Positions 42,012-51,772 of a stretch of DNA of 64,000 bases are shown here, one piece after another. This DNA comes from Streptomyces venezuelae. Lineage in GTDB: Bacteria; Actinomycetota; Actinomycetes; Streptomycetales; Streptomycetaceae. The notes under the pieces were generated by a model. The model ran no database searches. It was not told where the DNA came from and worked only from the letters and a program-made list of their open reading frames with translations. Numbering within the stretch: position 1 is the first letter of the stretch; each line of letters begins with the position of its first letter. Made by a program: the position numbers and the translations under genes. Where the stretch lies: contig NZ_CP029190.1 of assembly GCF_008642295.1 (NCBI RefSeq), positions 7,423,501-7,487,500 on the forward strand. The letters are read 5' to 3'.

Positions 42012-43607
42012 ATGGCCCGAGTCCTTCCCACGGCTCCCGGAGACCCGGCTCGTGTCGGACCTTACCGAGTAGTGGGCCGCCTGGGTGCCGGGGGTATGGG
42101 GACGGTGCACGCCGCTCTGGACAACCGCGGCAATCGTCTTGCGGTGAAGGTCGTCTACCCTGCCCAAGCTGCTGACGAGGAGTTCCGCGCCCGTTTCCGG
42201 CGTGAGGTAGCCCTGACGAGCAGGGTGAACGGGCCGTGTCTTGTGCCGGTGGTGGCAGCGGACTGTGATGTCGAGCGCCCATGGCTCGCAACACCCTACG
42301 TACCAGGACCCACCCTCCAGCAGTACATCGCTGTGTCGGGCCCACTTCGGGGGGCGATGCTGCATGCCTTGGCAGCTGGCACCGCAGCTGCCTTGGCGTC
42401 GGTCCATGAGGCCGGCGTGATCCACCGAGACATCAAGCCGGGCAACGTGATCCTCTCGCCCGAGGGCCCGCGCCTGCTTGACTTCGGCATCGCACATGCC
42501 CTGGATGGGACTGCGGTCACCCGTACCGGAGTGCTGACTGGGACGCCTGGCTGGATCAGCCCTGAGCAGTACCGCACAGGTGCTGTGGCGCCAGAGTCAG
42601 ATGTTTTCGCCTGGGGCGCACTCATTGCCTACGCCGGAACAGGGCGCCATCCGTTCGGCGCAGGGGCACCAGACACAGTCGCCTTCCGCGTAATGTCTCA
42701 AGAACCTGATCTCGCTGGTCTACCCGAGGAATTGCGCCGTATCGCGGCAAGTGCATTGTCAAAGGAACCAGGCGATCGGCCCACCGCACGCATCCTGAGC
42801 GAGGAGTGCATACAGCTCCTCGAGCATCAGGACACCCATGTCTTGCCGAAGCAATCGTCAATTCCCCCCGTCATTGACACGCTGGTAGCCAGTTACTGGA
42901 ACGCGCCACCTGCACAGGCGGATGCCTGGCCGATCGCCCGGAACGATGGGCGGGCCCGCAGATACAGCTTCATCGCAGCTGCAGCACTCACCGGCCTGAG
43001 CATCGGAGCCGCCGCGATGTACGCTGCCACGTTTCATGCAGGGCAGGAATCGCCGCCTGCCGGAGCAGTAAACATCGCACCCACAGCATCCGCACCGACT
43101 CCGGCTGCTGCCCCTCTCCGCCCGACGAGTACCACCCCTTCAGCCACCATGGCCAGCACACCAGCTGCAGCCGAGACATCATCGGAGCCGCAGCCGGCCT
43201 ACAGCCGCAGTGACAACGCCCAGCCCACCGTCGAGGAGTGGTCGGCCGCCCGCGATGCCATGACAGCCTCCGAACGGCAAATCGCCGCTGGCATCAACAA
43301 GGAGGTAGGTCCATTCCTCCGCGATGAATGGGGACTGTCCGACGGCGTGCAGGTGACGTTCAACCCCGAGGCGCAGACCATGTTCATCACCGCCGGCCCA
43401 TCGGTAAAGGTCTGGGAGAACGGCGGCGACTACACCGACCTGCGACGCAGCATCATGTTCAGCGGCTGCTCCTACGGCAACGACAAGCTACGCACCGACA
43501 TCAACTGGCCCTACGGGCGCGTGGCCGTCGTCTACCGGGAGTCGATGGCGAAGCCCGTAATCGCTGACTACCGGGAGGTCACCAACGGCATGCGATGCCG
43601 CGTCTGA
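42012..43607 (+). CDS. Membrane-anchored Ser/Thr protein kinase (Hanks type)
   Basis: ATG at 42012 gives 531 residues. The kinase domain spans about residues 15-275: glycine loop VGRLGAGGMGTVHAAL, lysine in RLAVKVV, catalytic loop VIHRDIKPGNVIL, DFG in RLLDFGIAHAL and a GTPGWISPEQY activation segment. A single membrane helix lies near residues 320-345 (FIAAAALTGLSIGAAAMYAA). A Thr/Ala/Pro-rich linker and a small extracellular domain follow, with a Cys pair (GCSYGNDK and the C-terminal RCRV). PknB-like topology; the ligand is unknown. Confidence 0.88.
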   Translation: MARVLPTAPGDPARVGPYRVVGRLGAGGMGTVHAALDNRGNRLAVKVVYPAQAADEEFRARFRREVALTSRVNGPCLVPVVAADCDVERPWLATPYVPGPTLQQYIAVSGPLRGAMLHALAAGTAAALASVHEAGVIHRDIKPGNVILSPEGPRLLDFGIAHALDGTAVTRTGVLTGTPGWISPEQYRTGAVAPESDVFAWGALIAYAGTGRHPFGAGAPDTVAFRVMSQEPDLAGLPEELRRIAASALSKEPGDRPTARILSEECIQLLEHQDTHVLPKQSSIPPVIDTLVASYWNAPPAQADAWPIARNDGRARRYSFIAAAALTGLSIGAAAMYAATFHAGQESPPAGAVNIAPTASAPTPAAAPLRPTSTTPSATMASTPAAAETSSEPQPAYSRSDNAQPTVEEWSAARDAMTASERQIAAGINKEVGPFLRDEWGLSDGVQVTFNPEAQTMFITAGPSVKVWENGGDYTDLRRSIMFSGCSYGNDKLRTDINWPYGRVAVVYRESMAKPVIADYREVTNGMRCRV

Positions 43608-43625
43608 ACCATCGAAAAGGGCTCC

Positions 43626-43946
43626 TTGTCCGGTGTAGATAAGGGTGGGGGACGCTCGCCTTGGGGTTGGGAAACGATCAGGCAGGACGTTTGTTTCGTC
43701 CGCATCGCCGATGGCGTCGAGGGCCTCCTGCGCAACTCCGAGTTCCGAGACGAGCCCAGCGATCAACCCAGCCAGGTGGTCAGGGAGGGCGACGAGATCA
43801 CCGTACGGATCGTCGAAGTCGACCTCGGACGCCATCGAGTCGCTCTGTCTGACAAAGAATCTGCCGCAGGATGGGAAACGATCTCCCTGGAAACGGGAAG
43901 CGATCTCCAGGTGCCCTGTACAGCAACAGCTCAGCGGTACTCGTGA
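43626..43946 (+). pseudogene. Remnant of an S1-domain protein
   Basis: The middle reads FVRIADGVEGLLRNSEFRDE...QVVREGDEITVRIVEVDLGRHRVALS, the second half of an S1 RNA-binding domain. The preceding strand, normally GxVxxVxxFGVFV, is missing between WETIRQ and DVCFVRIAD, so a deletion is likely. It starts at TTG with no strong ribosome binding site. Probably a non-functional leftover. Confidence 0.45.
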
Positions 43947-43978
43947 ACACCCCAACAGGGAAGCCCTCACCGCGGCCG

Positions 43979-44202
43979 TCAGGCCCCTTCCACCTCGCCG
44001 CGTTCCCGGGTCCAGGAGCGCACGGTGTGCTCGCCCTGGGGCCCGTCCTCGACCAGCACTGGTGGAGATGCAGTATGTCGGGGCTGCGGTAGCGGCCGAT
44101 GAACCCCCGGAACTTCCGCTCGGCGGTCGCCTCGCTGTCCCAGGTGCCGGTGACGGCGGGGGAGGACGGCGGCCCGAAGCGCAGCCTGACGTGAAACGGC
44201 AC
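43979..44202 (-). pseudogene. Frameshifted small Streptomyces protein
   Basis: The first part, PFHVRLRFGPPSSPAVTGTW followed by DSEATAERKFRGFIG, and the end, VLVEDGPQGEHTVRSWTRERG, lie in two frames with a shift near 44055-44065. Together they form the recurring small Streptomyces protein of the FGPPSxPPVTGTW type, of unknown function. It is cut by one indel. Confidence 0.45.
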
Positions 44203-44339
44203 ATCCGGATCATGAGCGGTGCGCCCACCTGCTGCAAGCCGCGCGAGACCGAGGACGGCCGCCGCCCGACTCCCTCACCACCCGCTGCGACACCGGCACG
44301 CCCTGTTATCGAAAAGATGTTCCGTCCCGGTGGGCGGGT

Positions 44340-44700
44340 TACTGTCCCTGCACGGGCCCGGACGGACTCACCACCCGCCAGGCGGCCATCGTCGCCTCAT
44401 CGAGCAGACCGTCGCCCGCAAGGGCTACCCGCCCTCGATGCGGGAGATCGGCGAAGGCGTCCACCTGCGCAGTACCTCCTCCGTCGCGCACCAGCTGATG
44501 GCTCTGGAGCGCGAGGCTTCCTCTACCGGGACCCGCACCGTCCCCGCGCCTACCGCGTCCGCAGCGACCAGCACGCCGACCTCCAAGAGTGGGCCGTCAT
44601 GTTCGACGAGTTGGCTCAGGCGCGCCGCCCGATGGCACAGGGCATCGCCTGGTTCGACTGCCTCCTGGTCGAGGAGCGGGTCGCAGCCCTGCGGCTCCTG
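44340..44700 (+). pseudogene. Remnant of a LexA-like DNA-binding domain
   Basis: A LexA-type winged helix is visible across two frames: [20 protein letters not shown], then [15 protein letters not shown], a shift near 44515, then [15 protein letters not shown]. No S24 protease domain follows. The downstream part ([38 protein letters not shown]) is unrelated. A matching S24 fragment lies on the same strand beyond the defence system at 48842-49000. Confidence 0.5.
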
Positions 44701-44707
44701 GTGCGGA

Positions 44708-46750
44708 TCACGGTTGACGGTCTGCAGGCGGGCTCGGTGGGCTTTGCGGGTGGCTGGCTTCCTCTGACGTGGTTTCGTCGTCGATCAGGCCGTAGGGGGG
44801 CCGGTCCTCGCTGCGGCTGTAGCGCACCACGACGTAGTCCTCCGCCAGCGCAGGCGGGCTGTTGTCGACGATGAGCACCTGTGCTCCGGCTCCCTGTTCC
44901 GCCAGCCAGCTGGTGAGGTGGCGGTAGAAGTCGTCGATGGCGACGGCGTCTGCGATCACCGCGTCCCGGGTGGCGCCGTGACCGAGGTTTTTCTGGGGGC
45001 TGTCGATCATGAGGAAGCCGGGGTGGGCGGCCGAGGTCTCGACGGCCACCTCGAAGACGGCCAGTTGCCAGGCCAGGGTCAGGAGGGTTCGGGCGCCGGA
45101 GGACGCCTCGCGGTAGGAGTCGCCGCGCACGTACGGGGTCAGGTTCGTGTCGATCATCGGCTGGCTGAGCTTCGGGTATCGCCACTGTCGCAGCAGCTCG
45201 CTGTACCGGCCGCTGATGCGGCCGATGATCAGGTCACGGTCCTGCGCGGCATCCCCCAGCTGGTCGCGTTCCTCCCGCAGGCGGGCGATCTGCGTCTCGT
45301 GCCGTTCCACCAGCACGGCTCGCTTCTCCAGCCCGTTCTGAAGCTTGATCGCGTTCTCGGTGTGCTGAAGGTGACGAAGGACCTCCTCGCGCCGGCGCTG
45401 GAGGTCGTCACGAGCGGCGAGGAACGGTGCGACCCGGGGCGACGTCGCTTCATCGACCGCGGCGGCGGCCTGCTCCTCGGCGAGTGCCGCGTCTTCCGCC
45501 TGGAGTTTCAGAGCCGCGAGGGAGCTGTCGAGGTCTTCGATGTACTCGGTGATCTCCTTCAGGCGGGCCTTGGTGGCCCTGACCTCGGAGGCGACATCCA
45601 GCCGTCCCTGATCCGGCGAGCGCTCGGCATCGGCGGTGCCGAGCGTCAGGTGCCCGTCGTCATGGGGCAGCTCGTGGCTGCACAGGCTGCAGAAGCCGTT
45701 CTCCGTCGACGGGGGAGAGGAAAGCCGGTGCAGGCAGGCAGGACACGTCGTGACGCTCAGCGGATCGAACAGGCGTTCCGCCTCGGCCAGCATGTTGAGC
45801 TTGACGAGGTCGTCCGCGTACTGGGCCCGCAGCGGCATCATGCGGGCGAGTTGTGTCTCGCAGTCTCGTACGACGCCAGCGGCTCGCCGGGCGCGTTGGG
45901 CGGCTTGCTGGTGCTCACGGCGCAAACGGCCCGCGAATGCTGTGCCGGCCTGCGTAGCCCCGTCCAAGGCCTGGAGCTGTTCGTTCAGCTCAAGCAGTTC
46001 ACGCTCGTAGGCCTCGGTCGTAAGGGCATCGCCCACGGGAAGGTCTTGCTCTTCGACAAAAGTCCGAGCGGCGGCGAGTTCGGAGCGTGCCTGCGTGAGT
46101 CGGGTGCTCAACTCCCGGATGCGCTCCCCAAGCTCGACCGCACGGTCGTCGTGGACGCCGAAGACGACGTCGACGACCTGCTTCAGCTTGTGCTTCTTCA
46201 TGAACTCGTTCTCGAAGAGGAAGTTCATGGAGGCGATGCGCTCGTTTGGCAGGAACGCCAGAGACATGAGGTCGCGGAAGCTCAGGGGATCGGTGCGGGA
46301 CTCACGGCTCGACGGGGCCTCCCGTAGCTGGACGCCTTCGAGCTTGCAGTGCCCGAGTAGCAGCGCGGAGAGGCTCTCGGGCGCTCCCGCCGGCTCGATG
46401 GGCCTGCTCTCCGGCTTGGCCAGCGCCGGCTGGTCGAGAGTTCCCCGGCGCACGTAGGCGACCTTCGAGGGTTCCCCGACAGGCCGCTCGATCACGTGCG
46501 GTTCGCCGGACAGCTCTACTTCCAGTAGGCAGGAGCGGACCTTCCGCAACACCTCCGGATGCCGTGGGTGACGCTTCCCGCCGAGGCCGTAGGCGATGAA
46601 CTCCAACACCGCGGTCTTGCCCGAACTGAAGGCCCCGGCCACCACCGAAAGCCCCCGCACCCGATGAGCGTGGGTGAAGTCGACGTCATAGGTCCGGCTG
46701 ACGCCTGCCAAACGCAAGCGCCGGATCCGGATGCCAGGCAGAGGCTGCAT
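44708..46750 (-). CDS. SMC/Rad50-like ATPase of an ABC-three-component system
   Basis: ATG at 46750 with GGGAGG ten bases upstream gives 680 residues. It has Walker A GAFSSGKT (39-46), a long coiled-coil middle broken by a CPAC-x14-CSLC zinc-binding tip (336-357), and Walker B-like [16 protein letters not shown] in the C-terminal half. The [18 protein letters not shown] segment is the ABC signature helix. It belongs to the SMC-like ATPases found in ABC-3C conflict systems, where ATPase, middle component and an effector are encoded together. It probably senses or holds nucleic acid of invaders. Confidence 0.8.
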   Translation of the reverse strand: MQPLPGIRIRRLRLAGVSRTYDVDFTHAHRVRGLSVVAGAFSSGKTAVLEFIAYGLGGKRHPRHPEVLRKVRSCLLEVELSGEPHVIERPVGEPSKVAYVRRGTLDQPALAKPESRPIEPAGAPESLSALLLGHCKLEGVQLREAPSSRESRTDPLSFRDLMSLAFLPNERIASMNFLFENEFMKKHKLKQVVDVVFGVHDDRAVELGERIRELSTRLTQARSELAAARTFVEEQDLPVGDALTTEAYERELLELNEQLQALDGATQAGTAFAGRLRREHQQAAQRARRAAGVVRDCETQLARMMPLRAQYADDLVKLNMLAEAERLFDPLSVTTCPACLHRLSSPPSTENGFCSLCSHELPHDDGHLTLGTADAERSPDQGRLDVASEVRATKARLKEITEYIEDLDSSLAALKLQAEDAALAEEQAAAAVDEATSPRVAPFLAARDDLQRRREEVLRHLQHTENAIKLQNGLEKRAVLVERHETQIARLREERDQLGDAAQDRDLIIGRISGRYSELLRQWRYPKLSQPMIDTNLTPYVRGDSYREASSGARTLLTLAWQLAVFEVAVETSAAHPGFLMIDSPQKNLGHGATRDAVIADAVAIDDFYRHLTSWLAEQGAGAQVLIVDNSPPALAEDYVVVRYSRSEDRPPYGLIDDETTSEEASHPQSPPSPPADRQP

Positions 46751-46755
46751 GGTGA

Positions 46756-47334
46756 TCACCCCTCCCAGGGCATGTCAGATGCCTGCGGTCCCGGGCCCAG
46801 AACGCTGAGGAGCGCCGCTCCCGGCCCGCCCTCTCCGTCCGGCCGCAGCCATCGCGCGGTCTGCTCCCGCAGTGCCTTGTCGCTGAGCTTGCGGAGGTGA
46901 CGCACAACGATGGACGCCGCGGTGGTGAACGACGCAGCGTAGGTGGCGGTGAAGCGCGCACCGAGTTCCCGGCCTCGGTTGCTGATCGAGTAGACGAAGG
47001 CCCCGTTGCGGTTGTGGACCTCGCAGCACCCGTACGCGACGAGCAGCGCGAGGTCGTGCTGGATGCGCTCCCGTCGACTGGTGAAGCGTTGCGAGGAAGA
47101 CGCGTACGAGAGTACCTGCGGATCGAACCCCGCCAGCCTCAACAGACTGGCCTCCCGGCCGTCGGAAGCGACGACCAGGAAGGGGTTCGCTGACAGGAAG
47201 TCGTAGTAGCCCAGACGCTCCAGACTGGCCCCCCTTGCGTCCTGCCCGGCGACGGTGTCGAGCAGAAGCAGCAGCTGAGCGAGCCGGAACGTCACCTGAT
47301 CTTCCGGCATCAACACCGGCCGGTGTGCTTCCAC
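46756..47334 (-). CDS. ABC-three-component system middle component
   Basis: GTG at 47334 with AAGGGG upstream gives 192 residues; ATG at 47310 is an alternative. The features are FRLAQLLLLLDTVAG and LERLGYYDFLSANPFLVV near the N-terminus, then RERIQHDLALLVAYGCCEVHNRNGAFVYSISNRG, a wHTH-like segment. This form is that of the short middle components of ABC-3C systems, which link the SMC-like ATPase to the effector. The stop is a few bases before the ATPase start. Confidence 0.7.
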   Translation of the reverse strand: MEAHRPVLMPEDQVTFRLAQLLLLLDTVAGQDARGASLERLGYYDFLSANPFLVVASDGREASLLRLAGFDPQVLSYASSSQRFTSRRERIQHDLALLVAYGCCEVHNRNGAFVYSISNRGRELGARFTATYAASFTTAASIVVRHLRKLSDKALREQTARWLRPDGEGGPGAALLSVLGPGPQASDMPWEG

Positions 47335-47377
47335 AACGAACCCCTTGTAGGTCTGACAGGACAGGAGACGGCAGTGG

Positions 47378-48334
47378 TCAGCCGTCGGTGTGCTCGGCGG
47401 CGATCTGCCGCCAGTTCTTGACCCAGCCCGCTTTGCGGTTGTCCACCAGCCGGTGCACCAGCCCCCAGCTGTGTACAAGCTCCAGGCGCAGGGACTTTGG
47501 CAGTTTGTCGTGCTCGTTGCGTACATCCCGCCAGACCCGAGTGTGCAGAGCCGGGATGGTGTTCTCGGCGGCGCACTCGTTGAATTGCATCTCCCACAAT
47601 CCGTGCAGGGTCGCATCGACCGAGCTGAGCGCCGCCACCTCCCCTGGCACGCCCTTGTGCGCGATCTCACGGGCCACCAGATCGGCATTGAAGAACTGAC
47701 GCTTGGCCGAGTCCAGCTCCACATGGCCGGCCTCGGTCATCTGGCGGATGAACAAGGCGGAGCCGAGAGCGGCTGCCTTGTCCTCCTCGACTTCGAGTAC
47801 CAGCCGAAGCTGCTCCATGGGAACGGGGCCAGCTTGCATGTAAGTCTCGTAGAAACCACGACGCACGTCATCGGCCTCGGGGCTGAGCAGCTTCTTGCGG
47901 AGGCCGGTCTCGTCCCAGAGCTGGATGACGAGGCTGTGCTCGTTTTCCTTTGCCTTCTTCCACTTGTCCCACCACGCCGTCGTGGGGCCGTCCATGCTGG
48001 AGGGGATGCACAGAATCCAGCTGGCGATGGTGTGGCCATTCTCGGCAGCTGCCTTCAGCGCGTTGGCCAGCGACTTTCGGATCTGCTGCTGGTGGTCCTT
48101 CGTGGTGGCTGGCATGAAGTACTTCGACTGCCACACCGTGATCGCCCCACCGAGGTTTCCGGCGAAGGCGTCGATACCCCAGTCGCCTGGGTTGGCGGCG
48201 ACGGACCGAACACCTGGGGTCGTCGCGGCTGCAAGCTGAGCGACCATCGACTCGAAGTCGTCGCGAGCTCCGCCGGCACTTCCCCCGCGGATTGCGTGCA
48301 CGTCGAAGCTGATTGGCTGGACACCCGTCGGCAC
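47378..48334 (-). CDS. PD-(D/E)xK nuclease-like effector of the ABC-three-component system
   Basis: A protein of about 318 residues from GTG 48334; the start is uncertain and the open frame extends to 48682. The N-terminal nuclease-like core reads DDFESMVAQLAAATTPGV, NPGDWGIDAFAGNLGG and ITVWQSKYF, giving the E...D...QxK pattern of restriction-like endonucleases. The C-terminal half is helical and likely docks the middle component. It is predicted to cleave DNA of an invader, or host DNA, upon activation. It is separated from the middle component by 43 bases. Confidence 0.7.
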   Translation of the reverse strand: MPTGVQPISFDVHAIRGGSAGGARDDFESMVAQLAAATTPGVRSVAANPGDWGIDAFAGNLGGAITVWQSKYFMPATTKDHQQQIRKSLANALKAAAENGHTIASWILCIPSSMDGPTTAWWDKWKKAKENEHSLVIQLWDETGLRKKLLSPEADDVRRGFYETYMQAGPVPMEQLRLVLEVEEDKAAALGSALFIRQMTEAGHVELDSAKRQFFNADLVAREIAHKGVPGEVAALSSVDATLHGLWEMQFNECAAENTIPALHTRVWRDVRNEHDKLPKSLRLELVHSWGLVHRLVDNRKAGWVKNWRQIAAEHTDG

Positions 48335-48841
48335 GGCTATCGAGTCAGGCACAGCCCACCCCCATGCGCCGTCGGACTGCACACAGGATGTCTCCCGTGC
48401 GTCACACCACGTACTGGCGCGAGGGTATCCACAGCCAGTCATCTGATCAATAAGGGAACCGCCACATCGCGTGCGGGCGTGATCCTCCGACGCCGGGCCA
48501 CCCAGGTTGTCATGTGCTTCTGAAAGATCACGCCCGTACATGGCAACACAGCGGGCGACGGCAGACAGGGCGAACACGGTGGTCAGCTGCGCGTCGTCGA
48601 GAGCGAGGCGCGGTGCTGCGCCGTTCGCTGGCGAGGGCCACGACCGCCTCGGCGACGATCGCGTCCCTGGGGCTGCTCTCAAGCCACTCGATGCCTGCTG
48701 GCTCCATCACAGCGTGAGTGTCGCCGGGACGGAACGCTGCAGCCGGGGGGAAGATTCCGCCCGGACATCCGGGCGAACCCACGCCAGGCTAAACCCAATA
48801 GTGAAAGATTCGCCTCGGGTTCCCAGGCTGAGTCCTCCGAA
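48335..48841. other. Gene-poor region upstream of the defence system
   Basis: Open frames here look like shadows without recognisable sequence. It must contain the promoter of the three-gene minus-strand operon, but no motif can be named confidently. Confidence 0.4.
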
Positions 48842-49000
48842 ATTCGACGAACCCGTCGGTTTCCGGTGGTCGGCGACAGCATGATCGAGGCCGCCATCTG
48901 CGACGGCGACATCGTCACCGTGAGGAAGGCCGACAGCGCGGACCACGGCGACATCGTGGCTTTCTCTGGGGGAGAAGTGTGGCGCAACACGTTCCCAGAG
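48842..49000 (+). pseudogene. Remnant of a LexA-type S24 protease domain
   Basis: The frame reads FPVVGDSMIEAAICDGDIVTV, then RKADSADHGDIVAF, the catalytic-serine region of LexA (VGDSM). The catalytic Lys region is missing and the frame upstream is not LexA-like. It cannot be an active repressor. With the LexA winged-helix remnant at 44340-44700 it brackets the ABC-3C operon. Confidence 0.6.
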
Positions 49001-49224
49001 GGATCGGTGCAGCTCAGCTGCTTTGCGGACGAGTGTATTGGGCGCAACAGGTGTAGTGCTATCGCTAGATCGAGCGAATCGCTAGCGCCGGAGCAGATCC
49101 CAACAGTCCCAAGCCGGTCATTAGCGGATCAATTGCATTGCCCCAGTCGACGCAACCGCACCCACCGAAAACGCTGTTGTTACCGTGCAAGAAGCCACGT
49201 TTGCGCAGCTGAGGAGGTCGGCGG

Positions 49225-49743
49225 GTGTCCGCACTTGACTTCTATGCCCATGTCGCCACCCGCAGCGACGTACTCGATGTCGGCTTGGGTTCTGATCCCT
49301 ACGCCTGGGAAGCCGCCCTGGGCGGCCAATTCCTCGACGTGCCCGGTGGCGGCCTCCTGCGCCGGGACTACGGACTCGTGGAGATCAACTTCTCTGCAGA
49401 GCAGCCGGGGCTGCAGGGACAGATGTCATGCTTCGGCTTCGGTGTGAAGATCCAACGGCTGCTGTACGTCCCATCGGCGGACATGGTGCCCCCTGTTCTC
49501 GCGCGGAAGTACGGGGACTTCGCGCCCACTGTCCGTTTCGATGAACTGCAGGCCGCCATCCTAGCCCTCGGGCACACCCTCGAGCTCGATACGGACAACA
49601 CGTCGCGAGACATGGATTGCTATCGCGTATCCGATTCCGCGGCCCGCATCCACGTCATCTCCGACTTCGATCCATACGGGTCCGGGACCCCTGATCCAGA
49701 CGGGCATCAGGTGGGCGATGTCTGGTCCATCGACTTGTGGTGA
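49225..49743 (+). CDS. Hypothetical protein of 172 residues
   Basis: GTG at 49225 follows GAGGAGG. The protein reads SALDFYAHVATRSDVLDVGLG, LLRRDYGLVEINFS, then CFGFGVKIQRLLYVPSADMVPP and a C-terminal IHVISDFDP. It resembles SUKH/immunity-type cytoplasmic proteins in general shape, but no family is firmly recognised. Two ATCGCTAG direct repeats (49061, 49078) lie in its upstream region and may be regulatory. Confidence 0.65.
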   Translation: MSALDFYAHVATRSDVLDVGLGSDPYAWEAALGGQFLDVPGGGLLRRDYGLVEINFSAEQPGLQGQMSCFGFGVKIQRLLYVPSADMVPPVLARKYGDFAPTVRFDELQAAILALGHTLELDTDNTSRDMDCYRVSDSAARIHVISDFDPYGSGTPDPDGHQVGDVWSIDLW

Positions 49744-49883
49744 CCACTCCCGCTGAAAGGAGCGGATGTCAGATGTCAACGGCCATTCAGTTCTCCCCGG
49801 AGGCGGCCAGTAATTCTCCCCACTGGCGGCCAGTGAATCTTCCCCAACCGCGGCCAGATATCTCCCCGCTGTTGGTGGGTGGG

Positions 49884-50144
49884 TCAGCGCAAGGGGATCA
49901 CCCCCTGTCCGCTGGTGGCCTGGTTGAGTCGGAAGGAATCACCCTGGGTGACCACGACGTGAGCGTGGTGGAGGAGCCGGTCGACGGTGGCCGTGGCCAG
50001 GGTCTTGGGCATGATCTCGTCGAATCCGGAGGGGTGGAGGTTGCTCGAGACGGCCAGCGCCCGGCGTTCGTAGGCGGCATCGACCAGCCGGTAGAAGCCC
50101 TCGGCGGCGTCCGGGGAGACGGGCAGGAGCCCGATGTCGTCCAC
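49884..50144 (-). pseudogene. istB: C-terminal fragment of an IstB-like protein (IS21 family)
   Basis: The frame begins VDDIGLLPVSPDAAEGFYRL (Walker B) and ends DRLLHHAHVVVTQGDSFRLN, typical of IS21 helper ATPases. The Walker A half is missing. It begins at the palindrome at 50145-50164. Confidence 0.75.
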
Positions 50145-50164
50145 CTATGTCGATATCGGCATAG
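50145..50164. repeat. 20-bp near-perfect palindrome at a head-to-head IstB junction
   Basis: CTATGTCGATATCGGCATAG is a palindrome with one mismatched pair. On each side an IstB fragment begins at exactly its Walker B Asp, on opposite strands. Confidence 0.55.
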
Positions 50165-50422
50165 ATCGACGAGTTCGGCTACCTCAACCTGGACCGTAAG
50201 GGCGCCAAGCTGCTGTTCCAGATCTTCACCGAGCGCGAGGAGCGCAAGGCCACCGCGGTCGCCACGAACTCGCCCTTCACCGAGTGGGACAAGACCTTCG
50301 GCGACGCCCGCCTCTGCGCGGCCATCGCCGACCGGATCACCTTCCGCTGCACCCTGATCCAGACCGGCACCGAGTCCTACCGTTACCAGGCCACCCAGGA
50401 AGCCCTCTTTTCCCCGAACTGA
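50165..50422 (+). pseudogene. istB: C-terminal fragment of a second IstB-like protein (IS21 family)
   Basis: The frame reads IDEFGYLNLDRKGAKLLFQI, TEREERKATAVATNSPFTEW and ADRITFRCTLIQTGTESYR, from a different IstB lineage. It starts at the Walker B motif just like the opposite-strand fragment. Walker A is missing. Confidence 0.75.
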
Positions 50423-50484
50423 CAACGCCACCAGCAGCACGGAGGGCTGGACTCGCGGGTCCATTTGGCCGGAACTTGGGGCAG

Positions 50485-50874
50485 CTACCGAATTATGCAG
50501 ACCGCCGGCATTGGTAGGTTCCACTCACCCTGCACGTCGACGAGCACCCGGCGGGCCAGTTCCCGGGCTTCGGTCCAACCTGGATCGACCGCCAGCGCTT
50601 CCCTGCTCCAGCGCTCCGAGTTCGCCCTGCCACTCATCCCAGCGAAGATCGCATCAATCGTTTGCAGATCTGGACGCACCTCACGGCTGATCTCCCCACC
50701 CTCAACAAGGCTCTCGACCATGCGGAAGGCATGGTCGAAGTCCAGGACGATCTCATCCGTCGCGACACCGTGCTCGTCCACCCAAGCTCGCTGACTCGAC
50801 GGATCAGCTGCCACCACGGTCAGCGACTCGATCAACAAGCGCCTTCGAAAGGAAGGACCAGGAGGGTTCTTCAT
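50485..50874 (-). CDS. Hypothetical protein of 129 residues
   Basis: MKNPPGPSFRRRLLIESL, VAADPSSQRAWVDEHGVATD, IVLDFDHAFRMVESLVEGG, and SERWSREALAVDPGWTEARE form a well-conserved-looking helical protein. It is recognised as a recurring Streptomyces hypothetical, with no known domain. Confidence 0.65.
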   Translation of the reverse strand: MKNPPGPSFRRRLLIESLTVVAADPSSQRAWVDEHGVATDEIVLDFDHAFRMVESLVEGGEISREVRPDLQTIDAIFAGMSGRANSERWSREALAVDPGWTEARELARRVLVDVQGEWNLPMPAVCIIR

Positions 50875-51178
50875 CCGAGGATCGTCGCACGCCCAAGCGC
50901 GAGGCGGCCAGCTACTTCGTCCTCAGGCTGAGCACTCCGACGAGTACGCCAACACCAGCCCTCCGGCGCCTCCATGAGCGAGGCCCTGGCCGCGACTTGT
51001 CAGGGAGGCGACCCGGGCCTGCGATCACAAGCTACCGACACCCCCACCCCGGCCCCTACGGACACTCCGCGCGCTCCCGCCTGGTCACCCCATCAGTAGC
51101 TCCCAATCTCGCCGAACTGGCTCCCGAACTCGCCGAAGAAGACCCGCCGCAGTCGAGTACACCACCGCCACGAACGGC

Positions 51179-51772
51179 CTAGACCTGGATCTCATTCATG
51201 CCGGAGAAGCGGCTCTCATATGACCCGACAAAATCAACCATGACGAAAGCCCAGACGCGGTGCCGCTTGCCGGTCCGCGGGTTGATCCACGGGCCCAGGA
51301 ACCCGTAGTCGATCTGAGCCTCCGAGCCCGGCTCGACCTCATCCCGCAGGACGGTGACCTGCGACCTCTTTGTCTCCTCCGGCAGCGTCGCATCCAGCCA
51401 CCGCCGCAGCGAGGTCCGCGAGGCCTGCACTCCTCGCTCGTCGCGGAGCCGCTGGTGGATTGTCGAGACGGTCACCTGCCCCAGCAGGCTCTTGATGTAG
51501 TCGCGGTGCTGATCGAACGCCGGCCAGGTCAGTTGCCGCAGCCGCCGGTCCGCAAGCTCAGGGAACCAGCTCTTGATCAGCTTGGCCCAGTCGTCCTCGC
51601 TCATGGGCGGCCCGCCCGGGGTGATCCCGGACAGCTCCGCCGGGGCCAGGTACTTCCTGACCGTCTTGCGGTCCACCCCCAGCGACGTCGCCAGCTGGGC
51701 CTTGGACCGGCCGGCGTACCAGTGGACGTAGATCTCGATGATGTCGACCACGGTGAACGATCTCCTTGCCAT
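51179..51772 (-). pseudogene. istA: N-terminal fragment of an IstA-like transposase (IS21 family)
   Basis: From ATG 51772 the HTH is clear (VDIIEIYVHWYAGRSKAQLATSLGVDRKTVRKYL) and the first catalytic Asp region follows (SEAQIDYGFLGPWINP). The frame ends soon after KRHRVWAFVMV, so the rest of the DDE core is lost. It may belong with one of the nearby istB fragments. Confidence 0.75.

Noticed and set aside
49061..49085. Two ATCGCTAG direct repeats upstream of the 49225 gene
   Set aside because: Only two 8-bp copies, and no regulator or promoter context to support a site; noted only in the gene's entry.
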